In this document: piece by piece, positions 8,806-17,978 of the stretch
Layout: each line of letters begins with the position of its first letter
Numbering within the stretch: the first letter of the stretch is position 1
Notes under the pieces: generated by a model
What the model was told of the DNA's origin: nothing
The model's database searches: none
Seen by the model: only the letters and a program-made list of their open reading frames with translations
Program-made: the position numbers and the translations under genes
Assembly: GCA_963825095.1 (NCBI GenBank)
Contig: CAWGRV010000020.1
Location: 62,001-126,000 of the forward strand
DNA length: 64,000 bases
Reading direction: 5' to 3'
Source: Nitrosarchaeum sp963825095
GTDB taxonomy: Archaea; Thermoproteota; Nitrososphaeria; Nitrososphaerales; Nitrosopumilaceae

Positions 8806-10431
8806 TTGATAGCGAGGGTATTTTGTTTGACTAATGTCATTGGTCCGATTGTGACAGACAAATTTTTTTCACAACTAAAAGATTTTAAAATAAACCCATC
8901 AACCGTATATCGTAATTTACTTGTAGAGGATTTAGTTAAAACTGCGGTTAAATTAAACGAAGGAGTAATAAATTCAACTGGTTCACTCTCAGTAAATACT
9001 GGAAAATATACGGGAAGATCACCTGACGACCGGTATATCATACTTGATGCTAAAACACAAGATACTGTAGACTGGGGAAAAATCAACCATCAATTTACAA
9101 GTGAAAAATTTGAAAAAATTCTTGAGAAAATGAAGAACTTTGTAGATGGAAAAGATCTTTTTGTATTTGATGGATTCGTTGGTGCAGACAAAGAAAACCG
9201 CCTGGCAATCAGAGTATTTAATGATCAAGCTTGGCAAAGTCTTTTTGCAAGACAATTATTCATCAGACCCTCAAAGGAGGAACTAGAGAATCATGAACCC
9301 GAGTTTACTGTGATGTGCATTAATGATTTTAAAGCAATTCCTGATGTTGATGGAACCGCATCTGACGTATTCATACTAATTGATTTAACCAGAAAAATTG
9401 TTTTGATTGGAGGAACTGAATATGCAGGTGAAATGAAAAAATCTCTTTTTGGTATAATGAATTTTCTATTACCAGAACGTGGTGTATTTCCAATGCATTG
9501 TTCTGCAAATATTGGGAAAAACAATGAGACTGCTCTATTTTTTGGTTTATCCGGTACTGGAAAAACTACCCTCTCTGCTGATCCTAACAGACGATTAATC
9601 GGCGATGATGAACATGGTTGGTCTAACAATGGAATATTCAATTTTGAAGGTGGATGTTACGCAAAATGCATAAATCTAAGTCAAGAAGCAGAACCAGAAA
9701 TCTGGAATGCAATAAAACCTGGCGCTGTTCTTGAAAATGTTGTACTTAATGGCAATAAACCTGATTATGATGATAGCAAACTTACCGAAAATACTCGTGT
9801 TGCATATCCTCTAGATTACATTCCAGGAGCCGTAATTCCAAGTATAGGTGGTCATCCAAAAGTAATTGTATTTCTAACTGCAGATGCGATGGGCGTTTTA
9901 CCGCCCATTTCGAGATTAACAAAGGAAGGAGCTATGTATCATTTTATGTCTGGTTACACAAGTAAATTGGCAGGAACTGAACGTGGAATTAAAGAACCTA
10001 AATCTGTATTTTCACAGTGTTTTGGTGCACCATTTATGCCTAGACCTGCATCCGTCTATGCAAAAATTCTTGGAGAAAAAATCAATAAACATAATGCGAT
10101 TGTTTATCTTGTAAATACTGGCTGGTCTGGCGGACCTTATGGTATTGGTAATAGAATCAAAATAAAGTATAGCCGAGCTATGGTGACTGCCGCCCTTACT
10201 GGAGCACTCAATAATATAAAATACAGGCATGATGATTTGTTCAATTTAGATATTCCAACAGAGGTTGCCGGTGTTCCTCCAGAAATTCTTGATCCAAAGA
10301 GTACTTGGTCTGATAAAGAACTATACAAATTATCTGCAAATGAATTAGCTCAGATGTTTGTTGAAAACTTTAAGAAATTTGAAAATGTCGCACCTGAAAT
10401 ATTAAGTGCGGGTCCTAAACCTACTCTCTGA
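8806..10431 (+). CDS. pckA: Phosphoenolpyruvate carboxykinase (ATP)
   Basis: Interconverts oxaloacetate and phosphoenolpyruvate using ATP; here most likely gluconeogenic, feeding sugar synthesis from fixed carbon. About 535 residues; P-loop GLSGTGKTTLSADPNR near residue 250, metal site GDDEHGW, substrate-binding YTGRSPDDRYI near residue 70 and the C-terminal NTGWSGGPYG. The first in-frame TTG is at 8806, but a second TTG at 8827 (LTNVIGPIVTD) fits family alignments better. This is the ATP-dependent family, as opposed to the GTP type used by many archaea. Stop overlaps the convergent protease by 11 bases. Confidence 0.95.
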   Translation: MIARVFCLTNVIGPIVTDKFFSQLKDFKINPSTVYRNLLVEDLVKTAVKLNEGVINSTGSLSVNTGKYTGRSPDDRYIILDAKTQDTVDWGKINHQFTSEKFEKILEKMKNFVDGKDLFVFDGFVGADKENRLAIRVFNDQAWQSLFARQLFIRPSKEELENHEPEFTVMCINDFKAIPDVDGTASDVFILIDLTRKIVLIGGTEYAGEMKKSLFGIMNFLLPERGVFPMHCSANIGKNNETALFFGLSGTGKTTLSADPNRRLIGDDEHGWSNNGIFNFEGGCYAKCINLSQEAEPEIWNAIKPGAVLENVVLNGNKPDYDDSKLTENTRVAYPLDYIPGAVIPSIGGHPKVIVFLTADAMGVLPPISRLTKEGAMYHFMSGYTSKLAGTERGIKEPKSVFSQCFGAPFMPRPASVYAKILGEKINKHNAIVYLVNTGWSGGPYGIGNRIKIKYSRAMVTAALTGALNNIKYRHDDLFNLDIPTEVAGVPPEILDPKSTWSDKELYKLSANELAQMFVENFKKFENVAPEILSAGPKPTL

Positions 10432-12469
10432 TTGTTTTTCTTATTGCTATCATCCCAATTATTCCCACACCTATGATAATTCCAGAAATTATGGCTATCT
10501 GTCTTTCTGGAATATGTAGTGATTCGAAATAATCCCAAATACCTTCATTTACTGAATTTACTTCAATAATATTGAAGGCATCAAAGGTTGTTCCGTTAAC
10601 TTTGATTTTTGCATCAATCCAATATTCAGTGTTTTCATAAACTTTTATTGATGCACTTCTTTCTGGAGTGGCTGTAGTGGTTTCGGTCTTTCCATCCTTA
10701 CTGTTTATCACTGAAATTTTTGCAAAATTCCATTGTAACGGGTGATGAATCATAAAGTCAAGTTTTCCATCTTGCTCGCTTACAGAAATTGATCCTTCAG
10801 TATAATGTAACAAAAAAGGAATCACATATTTTATATCATTATGAATTATGAATATTTTCCCTTCATGGTCTCCATAATTTTGTCCTAGAATTTTCATTTT
10901 AATTTGTAAATCATTTCCTTCCAGAACGTACGCAAATTGTACAAAATCTGGACCTTCAAACTCTACTTTTAAATTTTCCAATGTTCCTTCTATCAATTTT
11001 AAATGTAGTTGTTTTTGAACAATTGGATTGTCCAACGAAGTATTGGCCACAAAGTTTGGCGGTGTAATAATTAATTTAGCGTGAAATGCTTTTGCAATAT
11101 TTAGCCTACCTGATCCTGAATCACTAAGTGAAAATTCATGTCCATAAGCATCAGAAACACGCTCAGAAGTGGTTAATAATAATGACTTAATTTCATGGTG
11201 ATGTATGTTTGGATATTTTTCAAGTAACAATGCTGCCGCTCCACTGACATGGGGAGCAGCAAAACTTGTACCACTAGTAAAATTATACCCTCCATTGATT
11301 TGTGTGGTGTTGATATATGCACCTGGAGCTACGATGTCTGGTTTTATGTAAAATGGTGAAACTGGTCCCCTTGAACTGAAGTGAGCAATAAAGTCTGGAT
11401 TATAAAAAAGATGTAAACTTGCTTTATTTTTGCCCTGCAATAATTCTTTGATTTCCAATCCATCTTTTCTATCAATTGAGACTACTGGAATTTGCGGTTT
11501 GTAATCTGGTTCAACGAATTGATGTATTAATTCGCCAAGAAAAATTCCAGACTCGTTATTGTATACTATCAAGGCTTTCGCTCCTGCGTTTGCTGCATTT
11601 TTTTCCTTTGTAGAAAAATAAAGAAGTTCTCCTTTGATATCACTTCCTCTTTCAACAAGAAGAATCGAATCGGTTGCATTGATATTTTTAAGATCTTCTT
11701 CTTTTCCATAACCACCAAAAACTATTTTGGAAATTATTGGCACATCTAATTTAGATGATCCTACCATAGGAATAACTGTATATGGTTTTTCATTAACTTC
11801 TAATGTTGCAACCAAACTTGATGTTAAATTATTGTATGTTGCTCCAACTGTAACAGAACCAAAGTCTCTTCCAGGGCTTCCAATGGTGCTAGGGGTTGGA
11901 CCATCGTTACCTGCAGCTGTTACTACAAAAATTTCTTTTTCTAATGCTTTGTCTACAGCATGATCAATTTTTTCATTTGTCTGATTTACTCCTAAACTGA
12001 TATTGATTATGTCTGCATCATCTTCAATTGCTTTATCTATTGCTTTTACAATCAAATCTGATGATACCGCTTCGCCATTTTCTGAAACTTTGTATGCAAG
12101 AATTTTTGCCTTAGGGGCAACTCCTTCTAAATGTCCATCTGCCGCAATTACTCCTGCAACTTGTGTTCCGTGACCATTAGTGTCAAGTGGAGGTTTGCCT
12201 TCCTCAATGAAATTATAGCCACCGATTACTTTTCCATTTGGTCCCCATCCATAAAGGTCTGGATGATTAAAATCTACACCAGTATCTATTACAGCCACCT
12301 TGATTCCTTTACCCTCAAATCCTTCAAGATGTGGGATGTTTCCTCCAACAAATGGGACACTTCTATTAAGATATGCATGAGAATCATCATTTGATCCAAG
12401 GAAATTCAGAGAAATCAATGATGATGCTAAAATAGCAACAATACAAGCAAAAAATATTAAAAGTTTCAC
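10421..12469 (-). CDS. Membrane-anchored subtilisin-like serine protease with PA domain
   Basis: Secreted S8 family protease. Signal peptide at residues 1-20 (MKLLIFFACIVAILASSLIS); catalytic triad Asp62 in VIDTGVDFNHPD, His100 in NGHGTQVAGVIAA and Ser402 in TSGTSFAAPHVSG, with oxyanion Asn188 in AAGND. A PA insert lies at about 245-350, a beta-rich domain follows, and a C-terminal membrane helix (about 656-675) with a basic end suggests anchoring on the cell surface. 682 residues, intact. Likely roles are turnover of surface or external proteins; this is inference. Confidence 0.92.
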   Translation of the reverse strand: MKLLIFFACIVAILASSLISLNFLGSNDDSHAYLNRSVPFVGGNIPHLEGFEGKGIKVAVIDTGVDFNHPDLYGWGPNGKVIGGYNFIEEGKPPLDTNGHGTQVAGVIAADGHLEGVAPKAKILAYKVSENGEAVSSDLIVKAIDKAIEDDADIINISLGVNQTNEKIDHAVDKALEKEIFVVTAAGNDGPTPSTIGSPGRDFGSVTVGATYNNLTSSLVATLEVNEKPYTVIPMVGSSKLDVPIISKIVFGGYGKEEDLKNINATDSILLVERGSDIKGELLYFSTKEKNAANAGAKALIVYNNESGIFLGELIHQFVEPDYKPQIPVVSIDRKDGLEIKELLQGKNKASLHLFYNPDFIAHFSSRGPVSPFYIKPDIVAPGAYINTTQINGGYNFTSGTSFAAPHVSGAAALLLEKYPNIHHHEIKSLLLTTSERVSDAYGHEFSLSDSGSGRLNIAKAFHAKLIITPPNFVANTSLDNPIVQKQLHLKLIEGTLENLKVEFEGPDFVQFAYVLEGNDLQIKMKILGQNYGDHEGKIFIIHNDIKYVIPFLLHYTEGSISVSEQDGKLDFMIHHPLQWNFAKISVINSKDGKTETTTATPERSASIKVYENTEYWIDAKIKVNGTTFDAFNIIEVNSVNEGIWDYFESLHIPERQIAIISGIIIGVGIIGMIAIRKTIRE

Positions 12470-12546
12470 AATTCTATCATGTTTTCAGCAAGTAAAAACT
12501 AATTGGGTAGTAAAGCAATAAATGGAATAAAAATTCCCATCACTAC

Positions 12547-13191
12547 ATGGGAAAATACACACTTCCAAAAATGCCTTATGCTTATGATGCATTAGAACCC
12601 CATATTGACGCAAGGACAATGGAGATTCATCATACAAAGCATCACCAAACATACACAGACAAACTTAATGCAGCTCTAGAAAGTTGCCCCTCTGAAATAC
12701 AAAATAAGGACATCTTAGATATTTTGTCTAACCTTAATCAAGTACCAGAAGGACAAAGGGGCGCCATTAATTTCAATGGTGGTGGCTATGACAATCATAG
12801 GTTATTTTGGAACAATATGAAACCAAATGGAGGTGGAGAGCCAGGAGGATCAATTGCAGATGCAATAAAAAACTCCTTTGGAAGCTTTTCTGACTTCAAA
12901 GAGAAATTTTCATCAACTTCTGCCGTAATTCAAGGTAGTGGCTGGGGTTGGCTAGTATACAATCCTACTTCTAAAAAGGTAGAGTACAAATCTATGCCAA
13001 ACCAAACAAGTCCAAGAACTGAAGGATTAATTCCCTTACTGGGCTGCGATGTTTGGGAACATGCATACTATCTAAAATACCAAAATAGAAGACCCGACTA
13101 TATTGCATCTTGGTGGAATGTAGTTAATTGGGATGAAGTAGAACATAGATTCTCCACAAGCAAAATAAACTTCTACTCTTTATTTTTTTAA
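12547..13191 (+). CDS. sodA: Superoxide dismutase (Fe/Mn type)
   Basis: Dismutates superoxide to peroxide and oxygen, important for an aerobic ammonia oxidiser. 214 residues with metal ligands in MEIHHTKHHQTY (His), NHRLFWNN (His) and CDVWEHAYYLKYQNRR (Asp, His); N-terminal YTLPKMPYAYDALEPHID is classical. Whether it binds Fe or Mn cannot be settled from the sequence alone. Divergent from the protease with about 75 bases between starts. The final residues (NFYSLFF) are unusually hydrophobic compared with most family members. Confidence 0.95.
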   Translation: MGKYTLPKMPYAYDALEPHIDARTMEIHHTKHHQTYTDKLNAALESCPSEIQNKDILDILSNLNQVPEGQRGAINFNGGGYDNHRLFWNNMKPNGGGEPGGSIADAIKNSFGSFSDFKEKFSSTSAVIQGSGWGWLVYNPTSKKVEYKSMPNQTSPRTEGLIPLLGCDVWEHAYYLKYQNRRPDYIASWWNVVNWDEVEHRFSTSKINFYSLFF

Positions 13192-13257
13192 TCTGAACAA
13201 CTTATTTCATATTTTGATCTTAAGAATCAAACACGTATCTGTTCTTTTCATTTTATC

Positions 13258-13277
13258 ATTTTCAAAGCTTTGAAAAT
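13258..13277. promoter_or_regulatory. Perfect 20-base palindrome downstream of sodA
   Basis: The half-site ATTTTCAAAG is followed directly by its exact reverse complement CTTTGAAAAT, with no spacer. A second, weaker inverted repeat follows at 13284-13300 (TTAAC, seven-base loop, GTTAA). They lie between the sodA stop and the prefoldin alpha start, so they could act as an sodA terminator/3' structure or as an operator for the prefoldin-ftsY operon. Function is not known. Confidence 0.4.
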
Positions 13278-13415
13278 TTTCCCTTAACGAACTTTGTTAA
13301 AAGTTTTTGATAAGAGTAAATCATTATAATCTAATTCACAAATTTATGATCTTGTTTGGAATTTGTTTTTACTTGATGAATGAATTTATAACCATCTCTT
13401 GATGTTTTGTTGTAA

Positions 13416-13841
13416 ATGAGTGAGGAACAGGCCCAACAATTAATGCAACAAATGCAAATGCTTGAGACATATTTTGCTGATTTATCTCAACGTGAAGTGA
13501 CACTTGTCACTGTTTTACGGGAATCCATAGCTGCCATTGAATCTATAAAATCATTGAGTTTAAACCCAACTTCTGATGCTTTAGTTCCACTTGGAATGGG
13601 GACTTATGTTCAAACAAAAATCTCGTCTAATGATAAAATTGTTTTGAATATTGGTGCTGGAATTGTTGTGGAAAAAAATTCTGCTTCTACTATAAATTAT
13701 CTTGAGGCAAGAATTAAAGAAATTGAGGTTGCATTACAAGATGTTACTGCAAGAAAACAGGATGTAGTAGCAAGATTAGAGCAAGGCAAAGATCAAATGA
13801 ATCAACTTATGGAAGCTTCATCTCAAAATATTTCAGGATAA
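13416..13841 (+). CDS. pfdA: Prefoldin subunit alpha
   Basis: Chaperone subunit that, with prefoldin beta (43257-43664 here), forms the alpha2-beta4 hexamer delivering unfolded proteins to the thermosome. 141 residues: N-terminal coiled coil (QAQQLMQQMQMLETYFADLSQRE), central beta hairpins with ALVPLGMGTYVQTKI and NIGAGIVVEK, and C-terminal coiled coil. It lies five bases before ftsY, so they are co-transcribed, linking co-translational folding with membrane targeting. Confidence 0.92.
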   Translation: MSEEQAQQLMQQMQMLETYFADLSQREVTLVTVLRESIAAIESIKSLSLNPTSDALVPLGMGTYVQTKISSNDKIVLNIGAGIVVEKNSASTINYLEARIKEIEVALQDVTARKQDVVARLEQGKDQMNQLMEASSQNISG

Positions 13842-13846
13842 AAATA

Positions 13847-14762
13847 ATGTTTGATAAACTTCGTAGTGCATTTTCAAATGCAGCGAAAAGTCTTGGTGAA
13901 AAAGAACTAAATGAAAAGGACATAGAACAAATCCTCTTCGAGTTAGAAATCTCTCTTCTCGAATCCGATGTTGCAAGTGAGGTAATTGATACAATAAAAT
14001 CTGATTTAAAAGTTAGTCTGATTGGTTCTAAGGTATCTAGAAATGAAATTGAAAAATTTGTTAAAGAAAGATTAATTTCAAGCATTTCGTCATTGTTTGA
14101 TGCAGCAGGCAAAATTGATATTTTTGAAAAGATTAATGAAAAAAAGAAAACTGGCCAACCATTTTTGATTTTGTTTGTTGGAATCAATGGTACTGGGAAA
14201 ACAACTTCTCTTGTAAAAGTAGCTCACATGTTACAACAAGCAAAATATTCTGTAGTGGTTGCGGCTGCTGATACATTTAGAGCAGGCGCAATAGAACAAT
14301 TAAGTGAACATACAAATCGCTTGAATTTAAAATTAGTTGCTCAAAACTATAATTCTGATCCAGCGGCAGTAGCTAGAGATGCAGTACTTTATGCAAAATC
14401 ACATAAAATGGATTGTGTACTAATTGATACTGCTGGAAGAATGCAAACAAGTAAAAATTTGATGGAGCAAATTGCCAAAATAACTAAAGTAGTAAATCCT
14501 GATTTTAAAATTTTTGTTGGTGATTCCTTAGCTGGAAATGATACTGTAAACCAAGCACGTGAATTTTTTGAATATGTGAAATTTAATGGCTCAATTCTAA
14601 CAAAAAGTGATGCTGATGCACGTGGTGGGGCAGCATTATCTATTGTCAAAATAACTACTACTCCTATTCTTTTTCTTGGTATTGGACAAGAATACGCTGA
14701 TCTAAAACCTTTTGATAAAGGAAACTTTTCTAGAGACTGTATTTGGTTCATTAGGTGATTGA
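13847..14762 (+). CDS. ftsY: Signal recognition particle receptor FtsY (frameshift at the end of the G domain)
   Basis: SRP receptor GTPase that docks ribosome-SRP complexes at the membrane. N domain at residues 1-95; G domain with GINGTGKTTS (P-loop), DTFRAGA, DTAGRM and TKSDADARGGAAL. An extra T in the run at 14727-14730 shifts the last residues; corrected, the domain ends NFLETVFGSLGD with a stop at 14760. A TTG overlapping this stop (TTGA) opens the repeat-rich reading frame that follows, so the tail is either a separate overlapping gene or, if one T is missing, a C-terminal extension of FtsY. Confidence 0.93.
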
Positions 14763-15290
14763 ACATCAAGCAAATTTCACCAGAACCCAAGCTAACACCA
14801 GAACCAAAGCTAGACCAAAACCAGAACCTAAACCAGAACTAACACCAGAACCCAAGCTAACACCAGAACCCAAGCTAACACCAGAACCCAAGCTAACACC
14901 AGAACCCAAGCTAACACCAGAACCCAAGACTAACACCAGAACCCAAACTAACACCAGAACCCAAACTAACACCAGACCTTGAATCTTCGATTAATGATCC
15001 TTTTGCAGGAATTGATAGATTCTGACATTTTCAAATATTCTGAATTATTTGATATTCCTCCACCAGAAAATGATGACTGAAGCAGTAAAACTTGGAACAA
15101 AAATTCGTGATTGGATTAAACAGGGACGACCAAAACCGAAGAATCTAAAATTGATAACAAAAATAAAACATGATGTAATTCAGAGGAAAGTTTGTCTAAA
15201 AAAGAAGAAATTAAAGATGAGAAACAAAAGCAAGATAAAGAAGAAAAACCTAAAAAGAAACGAGGAGTATTTGGATTCTTTAAGAAATGA
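14759..15290 (+). CDS. Repeat-rich protein or FtsY C-terminal extension (LTPEPK repeats, basic aromatic end)
   Basis: Starting at the TTG that overlaps the ftsY stop, the reading frame gives NIKQISPEPKLTPEPKL, then about ten Pro-Glu-Pro-Lys-Leu-Thr hexapeptides, then DLESSINDPFAGI, an acidic stretch with DSDIFKYSELFDIPPPEND, a helix AVKLGTKIRDWIKQGRPKPK, a Lys/Glu-rich linker and the end KKKRGVFGFFKK. Several one-base changes (about 14811, 14931, 15020, 15075, 15150) are needed to join these pieces. The stop (TGA at 15288) overlaps the argF start. The extended Pro-rich rod and basic/aromatic end suggest tethering to a membrane; no family recognised. Confidence 0.55.
14776..14978 (+). repeat. 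18-base tandem repeat array (about 11 units)
   Basis: Units close to ACACCAGAACCCAAGCTA repeat in tandem; the five central copies are almost identical and the ends are diverged (AAACTA and CCAAAG variants). Each unit codes for the hexapeptide LTPEPK. The unit length is a multiple of three, as expected for a coding repeat under selection for frame. Copy number may be uncertain in an assembly. Confidence 0.9.
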
Positions 15291-16204
15291 AACTCAAAAC
15301 AAAAGATCTACTCACTTTAGCGGAATTAACCCCAAAAGAATTTGTTCAATTAATTGATTATTCTATTACTACTAAAAAAAGAACTAAAAAGAAATGTAAC
15401 AAACCTTTGTTGAAAAATAAAACACTTAGCTATGATTTTTCAAAAACCATCAACTAGAACAAGAGTGAGTTTTGAAACTGGAATGTTTCAGATAGGTGGA
15501 CATGCAATAAATCTTTCATCAAATGATATGCAACTATCACGAGGTGAATCAATAGAAGATACTGCAAAAACTCTTTCACGATATACTGATTGTATTATGG
15601 CACGAGTGTATGATCATAGCGAATTAGAAAAATTATCTAAATATGCAACATACCTGTAATAAATGGATTATCTGATTCTTTTCATCCATGTCAAATCTTG
15701 GCAGATTTTATGACAATTAAAGAAAAAAAGAAAAATTTTAAAGGATTAAAAATTGCATGGATTGGAGACGGAAATAATGTATGTAATTCAATGATTTATG
15801 GATGTGCATTTATCTGGAGTTAAGATATCAATTGCAACTCCAAAAGGATTTGAACCAGATAAAACTGTCATTCACGAATCTAAGAAATTTATTGATATTA
15901 ATCTAACCACAGATCCCATAAATGCAATTAAAAATGCAGATGTTGTAGTGACTGACACCTATTCCTCAATTCATAATAATGATTCAAAACGAATTAAAAA
16001 ATTTCTTCCAAAATATCAGGTCACATCAAACTTTGATGAAGAATGCTCAAAACTGATGCAATCTTTATGCATTGTCTTCCAGCAAAAAGAGAAAGTGAAG
16101 TTACGTCTTCTGTAATTGATGGTCCTCAATCAGTTGTTTGGGATGAAGCAGAAAATAGACTCCATACTCAAAAAGCATTACTGGCTTCCCTAATTCGCGC
16201 TTAA
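15287..16204 (+). CDS. argF: Ornithine carbamoyltransferase (several frameshifts)
   Basis: Makes citrulline from ornithine and carbamoyl phosphate in arginine synthesis. Blocks in order: MKLKTKDLLTLAELTPKEF; the carbamoyl phosphate site FQKPSTRTRVSFETGM; NLSSNDMQLSRGESIEDTA; IPVINGLSDSFHPCQILADF; IAWIGDGNNVCNSMI; FMHCLPAKRESEVTSSVIDGP (partly shifted) and the C-terminal SVVWDEAENRLHTQKALLASLIRA. Indels near 15430, 15650, 15812, 16045 and 16065 split it. Corrected length of about 305 residues is normal. Start ATG overlaps the preceding stop as ATGA. Confidence 0.9.
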
Positions 16205-16205
16205 C

Positions 16206-16213
16206 GTATATAA
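16206..16213 (+). promoter_or_regulatory. Candidate TATA box of the uL18-uS5 operon
   Basis: TATATAAG-like sequence (GTATATAAGA) centred about 31 bases before the uL18 ATG. This spacing matches an archaeal promoter with the transcript starting at or close to the start codon (leaderless), which is common in this group. It separates argF from the ribosomal protein operon. Confidence 0.5.
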
Positions 16214-16240
16214 GAGCAGTTTCAAACTCGTTTTCTATAG

Positions 16241-16724
16241 ATGGCCTATTCAAACATACTAAGAAGATTAAGAACAGAAAAGACCAATTACAAAAAACGT
16301 GGAACCATGTTAATGGGTAAACGTGATTTCATTACAGTCAATATTACTAATGAAAATACTCAAGTCCAAGTTTTAAAACCAGGAATGACTGGTGATAAGG
16401 TTATTGCATCAGCTCATTCGCGTTATCTACTTGAAAAAGGATGGAAAGGTTCAAGAAAAAGTATACCAGCAGCATATCTGACTGGTTATCTTGCAGGAAA
16501 GAAAGCTATTGGTAAAGGTGCCAAAGATGCAGTTTTGTATACTGGCACTAGAAAATACACTCAACGAATTGCAGCTGCACTAAAAGGTGTAGTTGATGCT
16601 GGAGTAAAAGTTCCTGCAGATTCAGAAACATTTCCATCAGATGAGAGAATTAAAGGAGAATCATCTTACAGTAAAAAATGATATTTCAAAAATTAAATCT
16701 GCTATTGATAGTGAGGTCAAATAG
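16241..16724 (+). CDS. rpl18: Ribosomal protein uL18 (frameshift near the end)
   Basis: Binds 5S rRNA in the large subunit. MAYSNILRRLRTEKTNYKKRGTML, ASAHSRYLLEKGWKGSRKSIPAAYLTGYLAGKKA and DAVLYTGTRKYTQRIAAALKGVVDAG are archaeal uL18 blocks. An extra T near 16665 shifts the last part; the proper C-terminus is HLTVKNDISKIKSAIDSEVK with a stop at 16722. Corrected length is about 160 residues. uS5 starts two bases later. Confidence 0.93.
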
Positions 16725-16726
16725 AA

Positions 16727-17503
16727 ATGAGTCAAACAACACAAGGTAGACCTGCGGCAGAGGTAGACCTGGCGGACAAGGTAGACCTGGCGGACAAGGT
16801 AGACCTGGCGGACAAGGTAGACCTGGCGGACAAGGTAGACCCGGTGACCAAAAAGTCTATGGTGGAGGTAAACCTAGTGGACAATCTAGGACGACCACGA
16901 AGAGAACCAGAGGAAGAAGCTTGGATTCCAAAAACAATTTTAGGAAAAAGAGTAGCATCTGGAGAAATTACTTCAATAGAAGAAATTATTCAAGATGGTT
17001 TAAGAATTCAAGAAGCAGGTATAATTAAAAAATTACTTCCTGATTTGAAAAGTGAAGTTATTGATGTTGGAATTATTCAAAAAATGACTTCAAATGGACA
17101 ATCTACTAGATTCAAAGCAATTGTTGCAACAGGAAATGAAAATGGTTACTTGGGAATTGGTCAAGGAAAATCTAAACAAATGAGAATTGCAATTGAAAAG
17201 GCAACAAATCAAGCCCTTCTTAATGTAAGTCCAATTAAACTGGGATGTGGAAGTTGGGAATGTAGATGTGATCAAAAACATTCTGTTCCATTTAAAATTC
17301 GAGGAAAAGGTGGAAGTGTTACAATTGAAATAGTTCCAGCACCACGTGGTTTGGGTTTGGTTGCTGGCGGTAAAATTAAACGATTATTGGAATTAGCAGG
17401 ACTTAAGGATGCATGGACAACTGCTAAAGGCTCTACTCCAACAATGAATTCTACTTCAAAAGCTATTTTGGACTGTCTAAGACAGACATTTAGTCAGGGT
17501 TGA
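16727..17503 (+). CDS. rps5: Ribosomal protein uS5 with Gly/Arg-rich repeat extension
   Basis: Small-subunit protein important for decoding fidelity. The core (from EEAWIPKTILGKRV) contains the S5 double-stranded-RNA-binding part (FKAIVATGNENGYLGIGQGKSKQMR) and the C-terminal domain (APRGLGLVAGGKIKRLLELAGLKDAWT). Read strictly, residues 13-60 are a VDLADK repeat, but the 18-base repeats read in the neighbouring frame give GRPGGR, four GRPGGQ, GRPGDQ and then KVYGGGKPSGQS. The first repeat unit is one base short (17 bases) and one extra base near 16884 restores the frame, so the real N-terminus is the Gly/Arg form. Confidence 0.92.
   Translation: MSQTTQGRPAAEVDLADKVDLADKVDLADKVDLADKVDPVTKKSMVEVNLVDNLGRPRREPEEEAWIPKTILGKRVASGEITSIEEIIQDGLRIQEAGIIKKLLPDLKSEVIDVGIIQKMTSNGQSTRFKAIVATGNENGYLGIGQGKSKQMRIAIEKATNQALLNVSPIKLGCGSWECRCDQKHSVPFKIRGKGGSVTIEIVPAPRGLGLVAGGKIKRLLELAGLKDAWTTAKGSTPTMNSTSKAILDCLRQTFSQG
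16745..16851 (+). repeat. 18-base tandem repeat in the uS5 N-terminus
   Basis: Four identical units of GGTAGACCTGGCGGACAA at 16762-16833, preceded by a related 17-base unit (16745-16761) and followed by a diverged unit (16834-16851). They encode GRPGGQ hexapeptides in the frame that matches the start codon once the short unit is given its missing base. Confidence 0.93.
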
Positions 17504-17509
17504 AATGAA

Positions 17510-17977
17510 ATGGTAAATGCCTATCTTGTAGTCAGAATTAAAGGTCAAGCCGATGTTCCATATTGGGCAACTACTACTATGACTTTATTAAAATTGGATA
17601 AAAAATATCGTGCAACAATTTTACCCGCTAAAGACAATACACTAGGAATGTTAAACAAAGTAAAACATTATGTCTCTTGGGTTGAATTAGATGCTAATTT
17701 AGCAAAAGAACTAATTGATAAAAAAGCAAGAAAAGCTGGATATCAAAAAATTACTGCTGCTGATCTTAAAGAAATTGGATTTAGTAGTACTGATGAACTT
17801 GCATCTGCTTTAGCTGACGGAAAAGCAACTCTCTCTAAATTAAAACCTCTAAAACCTTGGTTTGCTTTATCCCCACCAAGACATGGATTCAAGCGAAGTA
17901 CCAAAAAGTTGTATGGACAAAAAGGTATTCTTGGACAAAATAAAGACCTTGGAACATTAGTTAGGAATATGATGTAA
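17510..17977 (+). CDS. rpl30: Ribosomal protein uL30
   Basis: Large-subunit protein, archaeal long form of 155 residues (MVNAYLVVRIKGQADVPYWATTTMTLLKLDKKYRATIL; LKPWFALSPPRHGFKRSTKKLYGQKGILGQNKDLGTLVRNMM). Intact frame in the middle of a region where most neighbours are broken. Six bases after uS5 and one base before uL15, within the operon uL18-uS5-uL30-uL15-secY. Confidence 0.95.
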   Translation: MVNAYLVVRIKGQADVPYWATTTMTLLKLDKKYRATILPAKDNTLGMLNKVKHYVSWVELDANLAKELIDKKARKAGYQKITAADLKEIGFSSTDELASALADGKATLSKLKPLKPWFALSPPRHGFKRSTKKLYGQKGILGQNKDLGTLVRNMM

Positions 17978-17978
17978 A

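Noticed and set aside
14776..14978. Repeat array that might be taken for a CRISPR
   Set aside because: Units are contiguous 18-mers with no unique spacers and they encode LTPEPK in frame.
14755..14982. Apparent protein with NTRTQTNTRTQ repeats
   Set aside because: It is an out-of-frame reading of the LTPEPK coding repeat outside its central part.
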